12,674 nucleotides of DNA from Caryophanales bacterium UBA3935. Lineage in GTDB: Bacteria; Bacillota_I; Bacilli_A; ML615J-28; CAG-698. Position numbers and translations under genes: made by a program. The stretch spans positions 12,887 through 25,560 of the forward strand of contig DGED01000063.1 in assembly GCA_002385755.1 (NCBI GenBank), written 5' to 3'. The notes beneath the pieces are model-generated. The model was given only the letters and a program-made list of their open reading frames with translations. It was not told the DNA's origin and searched no databases. Shown here in pieces: positions 1 to 6,032 of the stretch. Within the stretch, counting starts at the first letter, position 1. Each line of letters starts with the position of its first letter.

Positions 1-318
1 TTGTGCGAGGCGGGCGTCGACTACGAGGATTTATACGAAATGTCGGATATCAACGATGATTTTGCCGGGGCGGATCTCACGGTAATCGTCGGCGCCAACG
101 ACGTCGTCAATCCCGCGGCCCGCGACACCGTCGGAACGCCGATATCGGGAATGCCGATACTCAACGCCGACCATTGCCCGCGGATCGTGATTTTCAATTA
201 CGACATGAAGCCCGGCTACGCCGGCGTCGAGAACCCCCTATATAGAAGAGAAGAAGGCGTCTGGCTTGTTATGGGCGACGCCGCGGAAACGCTGAAAGAT
301 ATTTTGAATAAATGGTAG
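1..318 (+). CDS. pntB: NAD(P) transhydrogenase subunit beta, C-terminal part (PntB domain III)
   Basis: This is the 3' end of a gene that begins before the window; 105 residues are visible in frame from base 1. PntB forms part of the membrane proton channel and carries the nucleotide-binding domain III of the proton-translocating transhydrogenase, which moves hydride between NADH and NADP+. The domain III signatures are present: INDDFAGAD (17-25), GANDVVNPAA (31-40), a PISGMPIL segment (47-54), GYAGVENPLY (72-81) and a terminal GDA (92-94). The end of the protein aligns with E. coli PntB to within a residue or so. The odd point is IFNYDMKPGYAGV (64-76): from memory, most PntB proteins have Lys-Arg where this has Asn66-Tyr67. 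The pntA partner must lie upstream, out of view. The family call is secure; nucleotide specificity is not. Confidence 0.93.
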   Translation: MCEAGVDYEDLYEMSDINDDFAGADLTVIVGANDVVNPAARDTVGTPISGMPILNADHCPRIVIFNYDMKPGYAGVENPLYRREEGVWLVMGDAAETLKDILNKW

Positions 319-320
319 TA

Positions 321-358
321 AAAAACCCGAAAGTTTAGCTCATAACCTTCGGGTTTTT
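321..358. terminator. Bidirectional intrinsic terminator
   Basis: The arms AAAAACCCGAA (321-331) and TTCGGGTTTTT (348-358) pair as an 11-base stem around a 16-base loop. A T-run follows the hairpin on either strand. It sits 2 bases after the pntB stop and overlaps the stop codon of the convergent gene ending at 357, so it can end transcription from both sides. Confidence 0.85.
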
Positions 359-746
359 AAAATCTCGTTTTAACGGTCAGGTGACTGCCGATTTGAAAGT
401 CGCCTTTATCGTAGGTGATGACGAACGGCTCCGGGGCGGTAAAGAATTTCGTTCCCCGGATCGCGAAATTATCGAAGTTAAAGCGCTCGTCGCCGGACAG
501 GTTATCTACCGGGATAACGGCGATTGTGCCGGTGTCGACCGTGATGCCGTCATAGATCCCGTCGCCGCCGTATGTTTGGCCGATAAAGATCTTGACGCCG
601 TCGACTTCCAGCAAGGCCGCCCGTTGATCGAGTTTATAGAAGAGCGACCAAAGTTTTTCGATCCAATGGTAGCCCGGCGTTCCTTTGATTATCAGGCAGG
701 GATCGCCGACATAATAGGCGCCGGCGGGCATATTAATTTGTTCCAT
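357..746 (-). CDS. Small protein of unknown function with a GDPC motif
   Basis: 129 residues, no signal peptide and no membrane segment. The sequence begins with AGAYYVGDPCLII (8-20) and later shows an aromatic stretch WIEKLWSLFY (28-37). A glycine/aspartate-rich part follows, YGGDGIYDGITVDTGTIAVIPVD (59-81 approximately). I recall similar small proteins in bacteria and phages sharing the early 'GDPC' and a later 'GDG-Y...VD-G-IaviP' pattern, but I cannot attach a family name or activity. The start is fixed by AAGGAGG (751-757) four bases before the ATG. It lies 12 bases after the stop of the nuclease gene and has no promoter of its own, so it is very probably cotranscribed with it. That makes an immunity or partner role possible, but this is speculation. 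Real gene: likely. Function: unknown. Confidence 0.75.
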   Translation of the reverse strand: MEQINMPAGAYYVGDPCLIIKGTPGYHWIEKLWSLFYKLDQRAALLEVDGVKIFIGQTYGGDGIYDGITVDTGTIAVIPVDNLSGDERFNFDNFAIRGTKFFTAPEPFVITYDKGDFQIGSHLTVKTRF

Positions 747-758
747 ATTTCCTCCTTA

Positions 759-1544
759 TTAGTCGCCAAAAATCATTTCCACAAATTCCGGGTGATCGAT
801 GAAAGGATTGCGATTGTTTTGCCAGCGGTAGATGACATCGTTGCGTTGTTTTTCGAAATCATCGGGCGGGTCTTCCCGGTGCCACCTAAGCAGGCAGGAT
901 AAGACCGCCATTTTCGCGGCCTCGGGGGTGTAGTTGGTATTCGGGTCGTTAGGCAGGACTTCCTCGACCAAGTCAAACTCGGGATAGCGGATGACCATGT
1001 AAAAGAGAATCCGAGCCACGTCGCCCTTGTCTTCGTCGCCGGGGTAATATGTTTCCGGCCCCGTCTCGTCGGAGAAGACCTTGTTTCCCCGACTGCTGTT
1101 TACGGACGGTTGAATCGCCCTCAGGTTGTGAAGGTCGCTCGCTTGGTTTTTCTCGTGCTCGTCGACGCGCTCGACGCCAAGCCGCGAGTTTGGCCAGACA
1201 TGCTCGCGATGCCAGCTGGAGCCGTCCCATAAGGCCGGAACGCTCGCGCGGGAATAAATCGTGAGAACCTTGCCGGGGTTATCGGGGTCGGCGTCGGCTT
1301 CAGCCAGGGCGACTTTCGCGTCGGCGTAAGAGACGAGCGTGACGTTGGTCGAAACAAGTTCCGTCAAGAAATTCTTAAGTTCCTCGCCATCCAACCCCTC
1401 GGCGCCCGCGTAGTATTCCTCAAGCGGCAATTGGGGATAGCCGTTGTCGTCGGCGAATAAGTAATCATATCCGAAGAACGCGGCGACGGCGATCACGATT
1501 ATGCTTACGATGCCGCCGGCGATTTTTTTCAGCGAATTTTTCAT
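759..1544 (-). CDS. Endonuclease I (EndA/Bsn-type) family nuclease, membrane-anchored or secreted
   Basis: 261 residues from the chosen start (MKNSLKKIAGG). Residues 1-6 are basic and 8-26 form a hydrophobic segment, which serves as a signal peptide or N-terminal anchor, so the enzyme acts outside the cytoplasm. The endonuclease I domain (nonspecific, metal-dependent DNA/RNA cleavage, beta-beta-alpha-metal fold) is clear. It shows REHVWPNS (113-120) with the expected catalytic His115, SDLHNL (136-141), VNSSRGN (148-154) and GDVARILFYMVIRYP (174-188). The family's C-terminal RNPFIDHPEFVEMI (245-258) closes it. A longer reading frame opens at 1598, but that ATG lies inside the -10 region of the promoter at 1590-1618. 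The start at 1544 has AGGA (1552-1555) seven bases upstream and gives a normal signal peptide. Likely roles are nutrient scavenging from nucleic acids or biofilm DNA. It is followed by the 129-residue gene in the same unit. Confidence 0.88.
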   Translation of the reverse strand: MKNSLKKIAGGIVSIIVIAVAAFFGYDYLFADDNGYPQLPLEEYYAGAEGLDGEELKNFLTELVSTNVTLVSYADAKVALAEADADPDNPGKVLTIYSRASVPALWDGSSWHREHVWPNSRLGVERVDEHEKNQASDLHNLRAIQPSVNSSRGNKVFSDETGPETYYPGDEDKGDVARILFYMVIRYPEFDLVEEVLPNDPNTNYTPEAAKMAVLSCLLRWHREDPPDDFEKQRNDVIYRWQNNRNPFIDHPEFVEMIFGD

Positions 1545-1589
1545 ACTTCTTTCCTGCTTTCTTTTTGTATTATTATATGCGCCGTTTTT

Positions 1590-1618
1590 ATTATACATTG
1601 TTTTTTTGTCATAATCAA
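1590..1618 (-). promoter_or_regulatory. Sigma-A-type promoter of the nuclease unit
   Basis: On the minus strand, TTGATT (1618-1613) is followed after 17 bases by a perfect TATAAT (1595-1590). Transcription would begin near 1583, giving a leader of about 40 bases before the ATG at 1544. The upstream in-frame ATG at 1598-1596 overlaps this -10 element and so cannot be the start from this promoter. Confidence 0.65.
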
Positions 1619-1698
1619 TAGGCTAAACGCATATCGAGCCGAAATTTGCCATTTATCGACGGCAGGCAAAAAGCGAAAGATATTAACAAGTAAGAGTG

Positions 1699-1757
1699 TT
1701 GAAAAAAAAGATTAAAAGTGATACAATATAACAAGTTATCACAAGAAAAGCAGGTGA
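1699..1757 (+). promoter_or_regulatory. Promoter and ribosome binding site of oadG-oadB
   Basis: TTGAAA (1699-1704) and TACAAT (1722-1727) are separated by 17 bases, a close match to the sigma-A consensus. Transcription should start near 1734. An AGGTGA ribosome binding site (1752-1757) follows four bases before the ATG at 1762. The promoter is divergent from the nuclease promoter; the stretch between them (1619-1698) shows no obvious operator. Confidence 0.65.
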
Positions 1758-1761
1758 ACTC

Positions 1762-2061
1762 ATGTTTTTAGCAATCTACGACGGAGAAAATTTTAACGCA
1801 GCTAATTTTTCCGATGCATTATTAATAACCTTGTTTTCAATGTTACTCGTGTTTTTGATTTTGGCGCTATTAATGTTCATTATTTCGTTGCTTAATTATG
1901 CGCGCCCGGCAAAACCCGCCCCAAAGGAGATGAACTGGGAAGAGTTGGACGAGGACGCGCGGGTCGCGGCTTTGGTCGCGACGGTTGATTATGCCGAGGA
2001 AACGAAACAAGACGTCAGGCTCGTTTCCGTTAAGAAAATCACGAAGGAAGGAAGAAAATAA
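1762..2061 (+). CDS. oadG: Na+-translocating decarboxylase gamma-subunit-like small membrane protein (OadG family)
   Basis: 99 residues. A single strong membrane segment spans about residues 18-46 (ALLITLFSMLLVFLILALLM and onward to LLNY). A Pro/Lys linker and an acidic cytoplasmic tail follow, EELDEDARVAALVATVDY (60-77), which matches the 'E-x-x-A-A-I-x-A-A-V' tail typical of the gamma chain of oxaloacetate, methylmalonyl-CoA and glutaconyl-CoA decarboxylases. In those complexes the gamma subunit ties the cytoplasmic alpha subunit to the membrane beta subunit. The stop overlaps the next start by one base (TAATG at 2059-2063), so the two are translationally coupled, and the neighbour supports the call. 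The family is low in sequence conservation, so the symbol is by analogy; mmdD or gcd names are equally possible. Confidence 0.75.
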   Translation: MFLAIYDGENFNAANFSDALLITLFSMLLVFLILALLMFIISLLNYARPAKPAPKEMNWEELDEDARVAALVATVDYAEETKQDVRLVSVKKITKEGRK

Positions 2062-3215
2062 TGATCGACTTGTTCAAGGAATTTTGGAATTCGACGGGAA
2101 TCAGCGAAATTCTCGCCGGAAACTGGCGTAATATCGTCATGATACTGGTCGCCTTTGTTTTGTTTTATCTCGCGATCGCGAAAAAGTTTGAGCCATATCT
2201 TTTAATCCCGATTGCCTTCGGGATGTTTCTTGCTAATTTCCCGCTCGGGGGCATTACCAATCCCCCGGTTATCGTCGACGGCGAGACGAAAGAGGTCGGG
2301 GGCTTGATTTATTACCTGCAGCAGGGGGTGAAACTCGGGATTTATCCCGCACTTATCTTTCTCGGCATCGGGGCGACGACCGATTTTGGGCCGCTTATCG
2401 CCAACCCGAAAAGCCTGCTCCTGGGCGCGGCCGCGCAAATCGGTATATTCCTCACTTTTCTCGTTGCTATTGTCTTGCCTCAGTTTAACGGTTTCGAGGC
2501 CGCTTCAATCGCCATTATTGGCGGGGCTGACGGGCCGACGGCGATTTTCCTTACGAACAGGCTCGCCCCGCACATTCTGGGCTCGGTAAGCATCGCCGCC
2601 TATTCCTACATGGCGCTCGTCCCCGTGATCCAGCCGCCCGTAATCCGCTTGCTCACGACGAAACGCGAGCGACGGATTAAAATGGAGCAGCTCCGGGAAG
2701 TAAGCAAACTTGAAAAGATTATCTTCCCAATCGCCGTGACGCTCGTCGTTTTGTTATTAGTGCCTTCCTGCGCGCCTTTAATTGGGTGCCTGATGCTCGG
2801 TAATTTGATTAAGGAATCGGGCGTCGTCCCGAAACTTACCGAGACCGCAGCCAATTCCTTGCTTTATATCGTCACGATCCTTTTGGGCGTAAGCGTCGGC
2901 GCCACCGCGACGGGCGAGCAATTCTTGCGAATTGAGACTTTGCTTATTATCGGCTTGGGCGTGGTCGCTTTTATGACGGCGACGGCCGGCGGGGTCCTCT
3001 TCGGGAAACTGATGTGCTGGATTACGAAAGGTAAGGTCAACCCGATAATCGGCGCCGCGGGCGTAAGCGCCGTGCCGATGGCCGCCAGGGTCGCTCACCT
3101 TGAAGGCCAAAGGGAAGACCCCGAGAATTATTTATTGATGCACGCGATGGGCCCGAACGTGGCCGGCGTGATCGGCTCGGCAATCGCCGCCGGGGCCTTT
3201 ATGATATTCTTTTAA
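2061..3215 (+). CDS. oadB: Na+-translocating decarboxylase beta subunit (OadB/MmdB/GcdB)
   Basis: 384 residues, polytopic. This is the membrane subunit that decarboxylates carboxybiotin and uses the energy to export Na+. The signature GGADGPTAIF (154-163) holds Asp157, equivalent to the essential Asp203 of Klebsiella OadB. The second essential set, spaced as in Klebsiella (Asn, +4 Gly, +9 Ser, +16 Arg), is intact as Asn327, Gly331, Ser336 and Arg343. SYMALVPVIQPPVI (182-195) and HAMGPNVAGVIGSAIAAG (361-378) are also typical. The ribosome binding site GGAAGGAAG (2046-2054) lies within the end of oadG. The alpha carboxyltransferase and the biotin carrier are not nearby, so the substrate (oxaloacetate, methylmalonyl-CoA, glutaconyl-CoA or malonate) cannot be told. 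Length and key residues suggest a working protein. Confidence 0.93.
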   Translation: MIDLFKEFWNSTGISEILAGNWRNIVMILVAFVLFYLAIAKKFEPYLLIPIAFGMFLANFPLGGITNPPVIVDGETKEVGGLIYYLQQGVKLGIYPALIFLGIGATTDFGPLIANPKSLLLGAAAQIGIFLTFLVAIVLPQFNGFEAASIAIIGGADGPTAIFLTNRLAPHILGSVSIAAYSYMALVPVIQPPVIRLLTTKRERRIKMEQLREVSKLEKIIFPIAVTLVVLLLVPSCAPLIGCLMLGNLIKESGVVPKLTETAANSLLYIVTILLGVSVGATATGEQFLRIETLLIIGLGVVAFMTATAGGVLFGKLMCWITKGKVNPIIGAAGVSAVPMAARVAHLEGQREDPENYLLMHAMGPNVAGVIGSAIAAGAFMIFF

Positions 3216-3315
3216 TAGCAAAATATAAGCGACGCTTGTTAAATAATCAATGATGTTATAAAAATGCTCTGTTAGATATTTTGTGGTTTTTACCGCAGTT
3301 ACAAAATAAGCGGTT

Positions 3316-3355
3316 AAAAAAAGCATCTCACCAACATTCGGTTGAGATGCCTTTT
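3316..3355. terminator. Intrinsic terminator shared by oadB and the small peptide gene
   Basis: GCATCTCA (3323-3330) pairs with TGAGATGC (3343-3350), extendable by two C-G pairs across a bulge. On the plus strand only CTTTT follows. On the minus strand the hairpin is followed by seven T (3322-3316), a much better U-tract. The asymmetry argues that a minus-strand transcript ends here, besides readthrough from oadB about 110 bases upstream. Confidence 0.75.
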
Positions 3356-3377
3356 AATTAACTAAACGCGCTTTTTA

Positions 3378-3443
3378 TTATTTTGGCGTTCCTTTTACGG
3401 GAAATATTTTATTGAGAGTATTGTTCTGTCCCAGATATGCCAT
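3378..3443 (-). CDS. Candidate 21-residue peptide gene
   Basis: A minus-strand ORF of 21 codons, ATG at 3443 to TAA at 3378. The peptide begins MAYLGQNN, continues TLNKI and ends FPVKGTPK. It has no cysteine, no acidic residue, four lysines and no hydrophobic signal. It is too small for most gene callers. Support is contextual: a consensus AAGGAG ribosome binding site (3458-3453) nine bases before the ATG, and two stop codons in tandem frames right after it (TAATAA). A rho-independent hairpin with seven T follows about 30 bases downstream, and possible promoters lie upstream. I recognise no family. It could be a signalling or modified peptide, a toxin-like or leader peptide, or a chance ORF in a small RNA. 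Function unknown. Confidence 0.5.
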   Translation of the reverse strand: MAYLGQNNTLNKIFPVKGTPK

Positions 3444-3521
3444 GATTGAAGTCTCCTTTTTGTAAAACAGCGGATAATATTAATAAGGAAACAGGAATGT
3501 TCCTTGCTGAAGCCTAGATTG

Positions 3522-3550
3522 GATATATCGTTTTTTATTTGCTCTTGCAA
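3522..3550 (-). promoter_or_regulatory. Possible promoter for the small peptide gene
   Basis: TTGCAA (3550-3545) and TATATC (3527-3522) on the minus strand are separated by exactly 17 bases, each matching four of six consensus positions. A second candidate is a perfect TATAAT at 3598-3593 with only a weak -35. Which one is used, if either, cannot be decided from sequence. Confidence 0.35.
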
Positions 3551-3643
3551 AAAGGGTGTTTCTGTTTAATAATATAATTTGACATATAGAAGATTATAGT
3601 TTTCATTCTTGAATTAATTCACCTAATTTTTTTTATAATGCTC

Positions 3644-3687
3644 TTAAAAAAGGCGAAGCCCGTCGTTTTCAGGCTTCGCTATTTTTT
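3644..3687. terminator. Intrinsic terminator of the GH9 gene
   Basis: GCGAAGCC (3653-3660) pairs perfectly with GGCTTCGC (3672-3679) around an 11-base loop. On the minus strand the stem is followed by a run of six or more T (3651-3646), 20-odd bases after the GH9 stop codon. A T-run also follows on the plus strand (3682-3687), so it can stop transcription both ways. Confidence 0.85.
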
Positions 3688-3698
3688 ACGTTTACGAT

Positions 3699-5948
3699 TT
3701 ATTTGTATATTGCGAGAAGATCGGCGAGGATACCGAGAAACTTGCCGGTCGTATGCCCCCAAATCTCCTTATAGACGGCGCCGTTCGCGGTCGGCCAATA
3801 AGGGGCGTCCTTCGCGCCGCGGGTCATAATCCCGACCGGGAGCGCTCCTATCATTTGAGCGGAAAAAGCGACGTATAAGGGATGGTAGTTGTGTCCTTCG
3901 CCGTACATCGTTGAAGAAGCAAAGGGGTTTTTGCCTAGGACCCATTCGAGCTGGCGAACGGCGATCTGCGCGAGCTCACGGTCACCCAATACTTTCGCGC
4001 ACGCGGAGACCGCCTTGGCCTTGCTTAAAAGGGTGGCGTGGTACCCGCGTCGGGAAACGGCGATCGGGAAACGGCGGAGATAAATGTTGTCAGCGAGTTT
4101 GATTCCGCTTTTCGCCTGGGCGACGAGCGAGGCCATCGCTTCCTCGTCGCTGTATAGCGTTTTCGAATAAGTGTGATCGTTAAGATCGAGTTTTCTTGTG
4201 TCGTAGATATATGCCGGGAGCAGCCCATAAGGGAGGGCGACGTCGGCGGTCGCTTTAATATATTCGCCGTATAACTCGATTCCCTCTCGCCACGCCGCGG
4301 CGTCGGGATGATTGGGCGCTACTTCAAGAAGCCGCGCAAGCCCGCAAACCGGCGATTGTTCGTGCCCGCGGTGTTCGTAGTTCAAGATTTGCGCGTGATC
4401 GGGGTTTTTGTAAAAGAAGCCGCGCAGGGGCTTATCCCACGTCGGGAGTTTTCGTTGTTGGCAGGATAGAACGACGCTGGCGTATTCGGCTCCCTGCTCG
4501 AGATAACGAGCGTCGCCGGTCAAAAGATATATCTCCGCCGCCGCGAGCGCTCCCTGGCCGCAAACCTGGGCCGCCGCCCCCGGTCCCCAGCGTTTCGTGT
4601 AGAGGCCCTGTTTTCTTCCCTCGACACCAAACCAAAAGTCCTCTTCGGCCGCCCGGCGGCACCAGTCCGAAAACACCGGATCGCGATCTTTATACAGGCG
4701 AGCCGCGGCCGCCTCGGCGCCGGCCGCCAAGAAGTTTTCAAACGGCCCGTTTTCCGCAACATTTCTCCTCGTAAAATTCTCGATTCCCTCAAGGACGTTC
4801 GGCCGCCAGATTGAGTAAAGAACGGCCATCGCCCGGTAGCCGTCGCCGAAACGGGTCCTGAGGAGCCAGTTCACGCCCCAGCGACCCTCGGCGAGAACCT
4901 CGTCGCGCAATTTGCCGTCGGGCAGGGCGTCGGCCGTTTCGAACACGGCGTGGGCTATTTCCGCCGTGCAGATTTCAAATTGGGAGACGTCGCCCGCGTC
5001 GTGCCAACCGCCGTGATTGGGCACCATCCGGCCGTCATGATGGAAAGTGTATGAGTTAAGATGGCAGGGGCTGTGGACGCCCGGGACGTCATCGCCGCAC
5101 CGGAGTGTTTTTAAGAAAGCGATGCTTTTGATAAACGCGGGACGGTAAGGAAACTCGTCCACAACAAAAGCGAAAGTTTCGCGCCCGTCGAGCGCGAGCC
5201 GGTAACGACCCGGCTTTTGCAGGGCGGAAAAATCCAAGATATAGAACGAGCCGAGTTCGCTTTCGGCGGTCTTGACCGGGAAACGGCGGCGGCTGCCGTC
5301 GCTTTCGTCAATTATCTCGAAATAATCGGCTTTCGCTTCCCCCGTCACGGCGATTTTCTCGGCGGCGGGGAAATAGCCGCTATGACAGAACGCGACGCGG
5401 TCGCCGAGCTCCCACCCGTCGACATGGTCGGGCGCGACTTTTTGAATCTCGATGTCCTTAAAATAAAACTTAACGTCGGGAAGCGCCTCGGGCGGGCAAC
5501 CGAGAAGAACCGGCCCGAAACTAAGGCTTGTGATTTTCTCCCTGGCAAATTCGCCGATTTCCCAGACGACTTGGTTCCAGCGGTTGGGAATCACGCTCGG
5601 GGCGTGCCCATAAGACTTATCGCCGCCCGCAAGCCGGAAGTGAAAATAAAAGTTGGGAAATCCGGTCGCTTCCGGGTGGACGGATAGGGAAATCCTGTTG
5701 TATTCGCTCCAATCTTCGTCTTCAAAGTTAAGCTTTATCATGCTCGCGGGCCGCGTGTTGTTATCGTCGGCCTCGGCGTTGGTCGAAAGAACGAAACCCT
5801 CCGGCGTTCGCTCGAGACTGCCGCGACCGGAGAACGAAAAATCCGCAAGCGGTAGCGCCCGCGTCTTTTCCGCCTTTTTTTCCAGCCAGCGTTTTTCGGC
5901 GGTCGTTTCATAATCAATTGATACGTTCATTTTCTTCAAAAAATCCAT
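3699..5948 (-). CDS. Glycoside hydrolase family 9 enzyme with N-terminal beta-sandwich domains, no signal peptide
   Basis: 749 residues. Residues about 30-170 look like a beta-sandwich of carbohydrate-binding type (ending YFKDIEIQKV). Residues about 175-265 match the Ig-like N-terminal domain of GH9 cellulases (ending FAFVVDEFPYRP). Residues 270-749 are the (alpha/alpha)6 catalytic domain. GGWHDAGD (313-320) is the GH9 signature with nucleophile-activating Asp317 and Asp320. KNPFASSTMYGEGHN (673-687) follows, and Glu728 in YKEIWGH is the best candidate acid in place of the usual C-terminal Asn-Glu motif. GH9 enzymes hydrolyse beta-1,4-glucans or related oligosaccharides. There is no signal peptide (MDFLKKMNVSIDYETT is not hydrophobic), which suggests action on imported oligosaccharides as an exo-glycosidase; this is inference. 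AAGGAGG (5962-5956) lies seven bases before the ATG. The gene is monocistronic, and no transporter is adjacent. Confidence 0.87.
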   Translation of the reverse strand: MDFLKKMNVSIDYETTAEKRWLEKKAEKTRALPLADFSFSGRGSLERTPEGFVLSTNAEADDNNTRPASMIKLNFEDEDWSEYNRISLSVHPEATGFPNFYFHFRLAGGDKSYGHAPSVIPNRWNQVVWEIGEFAREKITSLSFGPVLLGCPPEALPDVKFYFKDIEIQKVAPDHVDGWELGDRVAFCHSGYFPAAEKIAVTGEAKADYFEIIDESDGSRRRFPVKTAESELGSFYILDFSALQKPGRYRLALDGRETFAFVVDEFPYRPAFIKSIAFLKTLRCGDDVPGVHSPCHLNSYTFHHDGRMVPNHGGWHDAGDVSQFEICTAEIAHAVFETADALPDGKLRDEVLAEGRWGVNWLLRTRFGDGYRAMAVLYSIWRPNVLEGIENFTRRNVAENGPFENFLAAGAEAAAARLYKDRDPVFSDWCRRAAEEDFWFGVEGRKQGLYTKRWGPGAAAQVCGQGALAAAEIYLLTGDARYLEQGAEYASVVLSCQQRKLPTWDKPLRGFFYKNPDHAQILNYEHRGHEQSPVCGLARLLEVAPNHPDAAAWREGIELYGEYIKATADVALPYGLLPAYIYDTRKLDLNDHTYSKTLYSDEEAMASLVAQAKSGIKLADNIYLRRFPIAVSRRGYHATLLSKAKAVSACAKVLGDRELAQIAVRQLEWVLGKNPFASSTMYGEGHNYHPLYVAFSAQMIGALPVGIMTRGAKDAPYWPTANGAVYKEIWGHTTGKFLGILADLLAIYK

Positions 5949-5972
5949 AATCTTTCCTCCTTACGCTTTATT

Positions 5973-6001
5973 ATTATAGTATTTTTTTCGAAAAAAACCA
6001 A
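5973..6001 (-). promoter_or_regulatory. Probable promoter of the GH9 gene
   Basis: A perfect TATAAT (5978-5973) is preceded after 17 bases by TTGGTT (6001-5996), which matches three of six -35 positions. It falls directly downstream of the mgtE terminator, so the -35 box lies at the tail of the U-tract. The expected leader is short, about 20 bases, containing the AAGGAGG ribosome binding site. Confidence 0.5.
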
Positions 6002-6002
6002 G

Positions 6003-6030
6003 CAAAACAAAAAAAGCCCGGAGGCTTTTT
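6003..6030 (-). terminator. Intrinsic terminator of the mgtE unit
   Basis: On the minus strand AAAAAGCC (6030-6023) pairs with GGCTTTTT (6018-6011) around a four-base loop, followed by more T (TTGTTTTGC). It begins 3 bases after the mgtE stop. The GC core is only three pairs, so it may be leaky towards the GH9 gene. Confidence 0.6.
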
Positions 6031-6032
6031 AT

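Larger units (their letters stand above)
3216..3698. other. AT-rich 483-base gap between oadB and the GH9 gene
   Basis: No ORF of normal length is credible here. It contains the short peptide gene at 3378-3443, its probable promoters, a repeated AGGAA/TTCCT motif, and terminators at 3316-3355 and 3644-3687. A small palindrome AAGCG-A-CGCTT (3223-3233 region, just after the oadB stop) is too short to interpret. I see no RNA gene or transposon end. Confidence 0.6.

Noticed and set aside
381..902. 173-codon plus-strand open frame
   Set aside because: It lies antisense to the GDPC protein and the nuclease end, both of which have family-like sequence and ribosome binding sites. The translation has no recognisable domain, and this is a common effect of GC-rich codons.
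3132..3326. 64-codon minus-strand open frame across the end of oadB
   Set aside because: It lies mostly antisense to oadB and begins beyond the terminator hairpin that would end minus-strand transcription.
3579..3584. TTGACA on the plus strand in the AT-rich gap
   Set aside because: The hexamer 17 bases downstream (TTCATT) is a poor -10, and no plus-strand gene follows before the convergent GH9 terminator.
5217..5687. 156-codon plus-strand open frame
   Set aside because: It lies fully antisense to the GH9 gene's N-terminal domains, with no ribosome binding site of note and no family resemblance.
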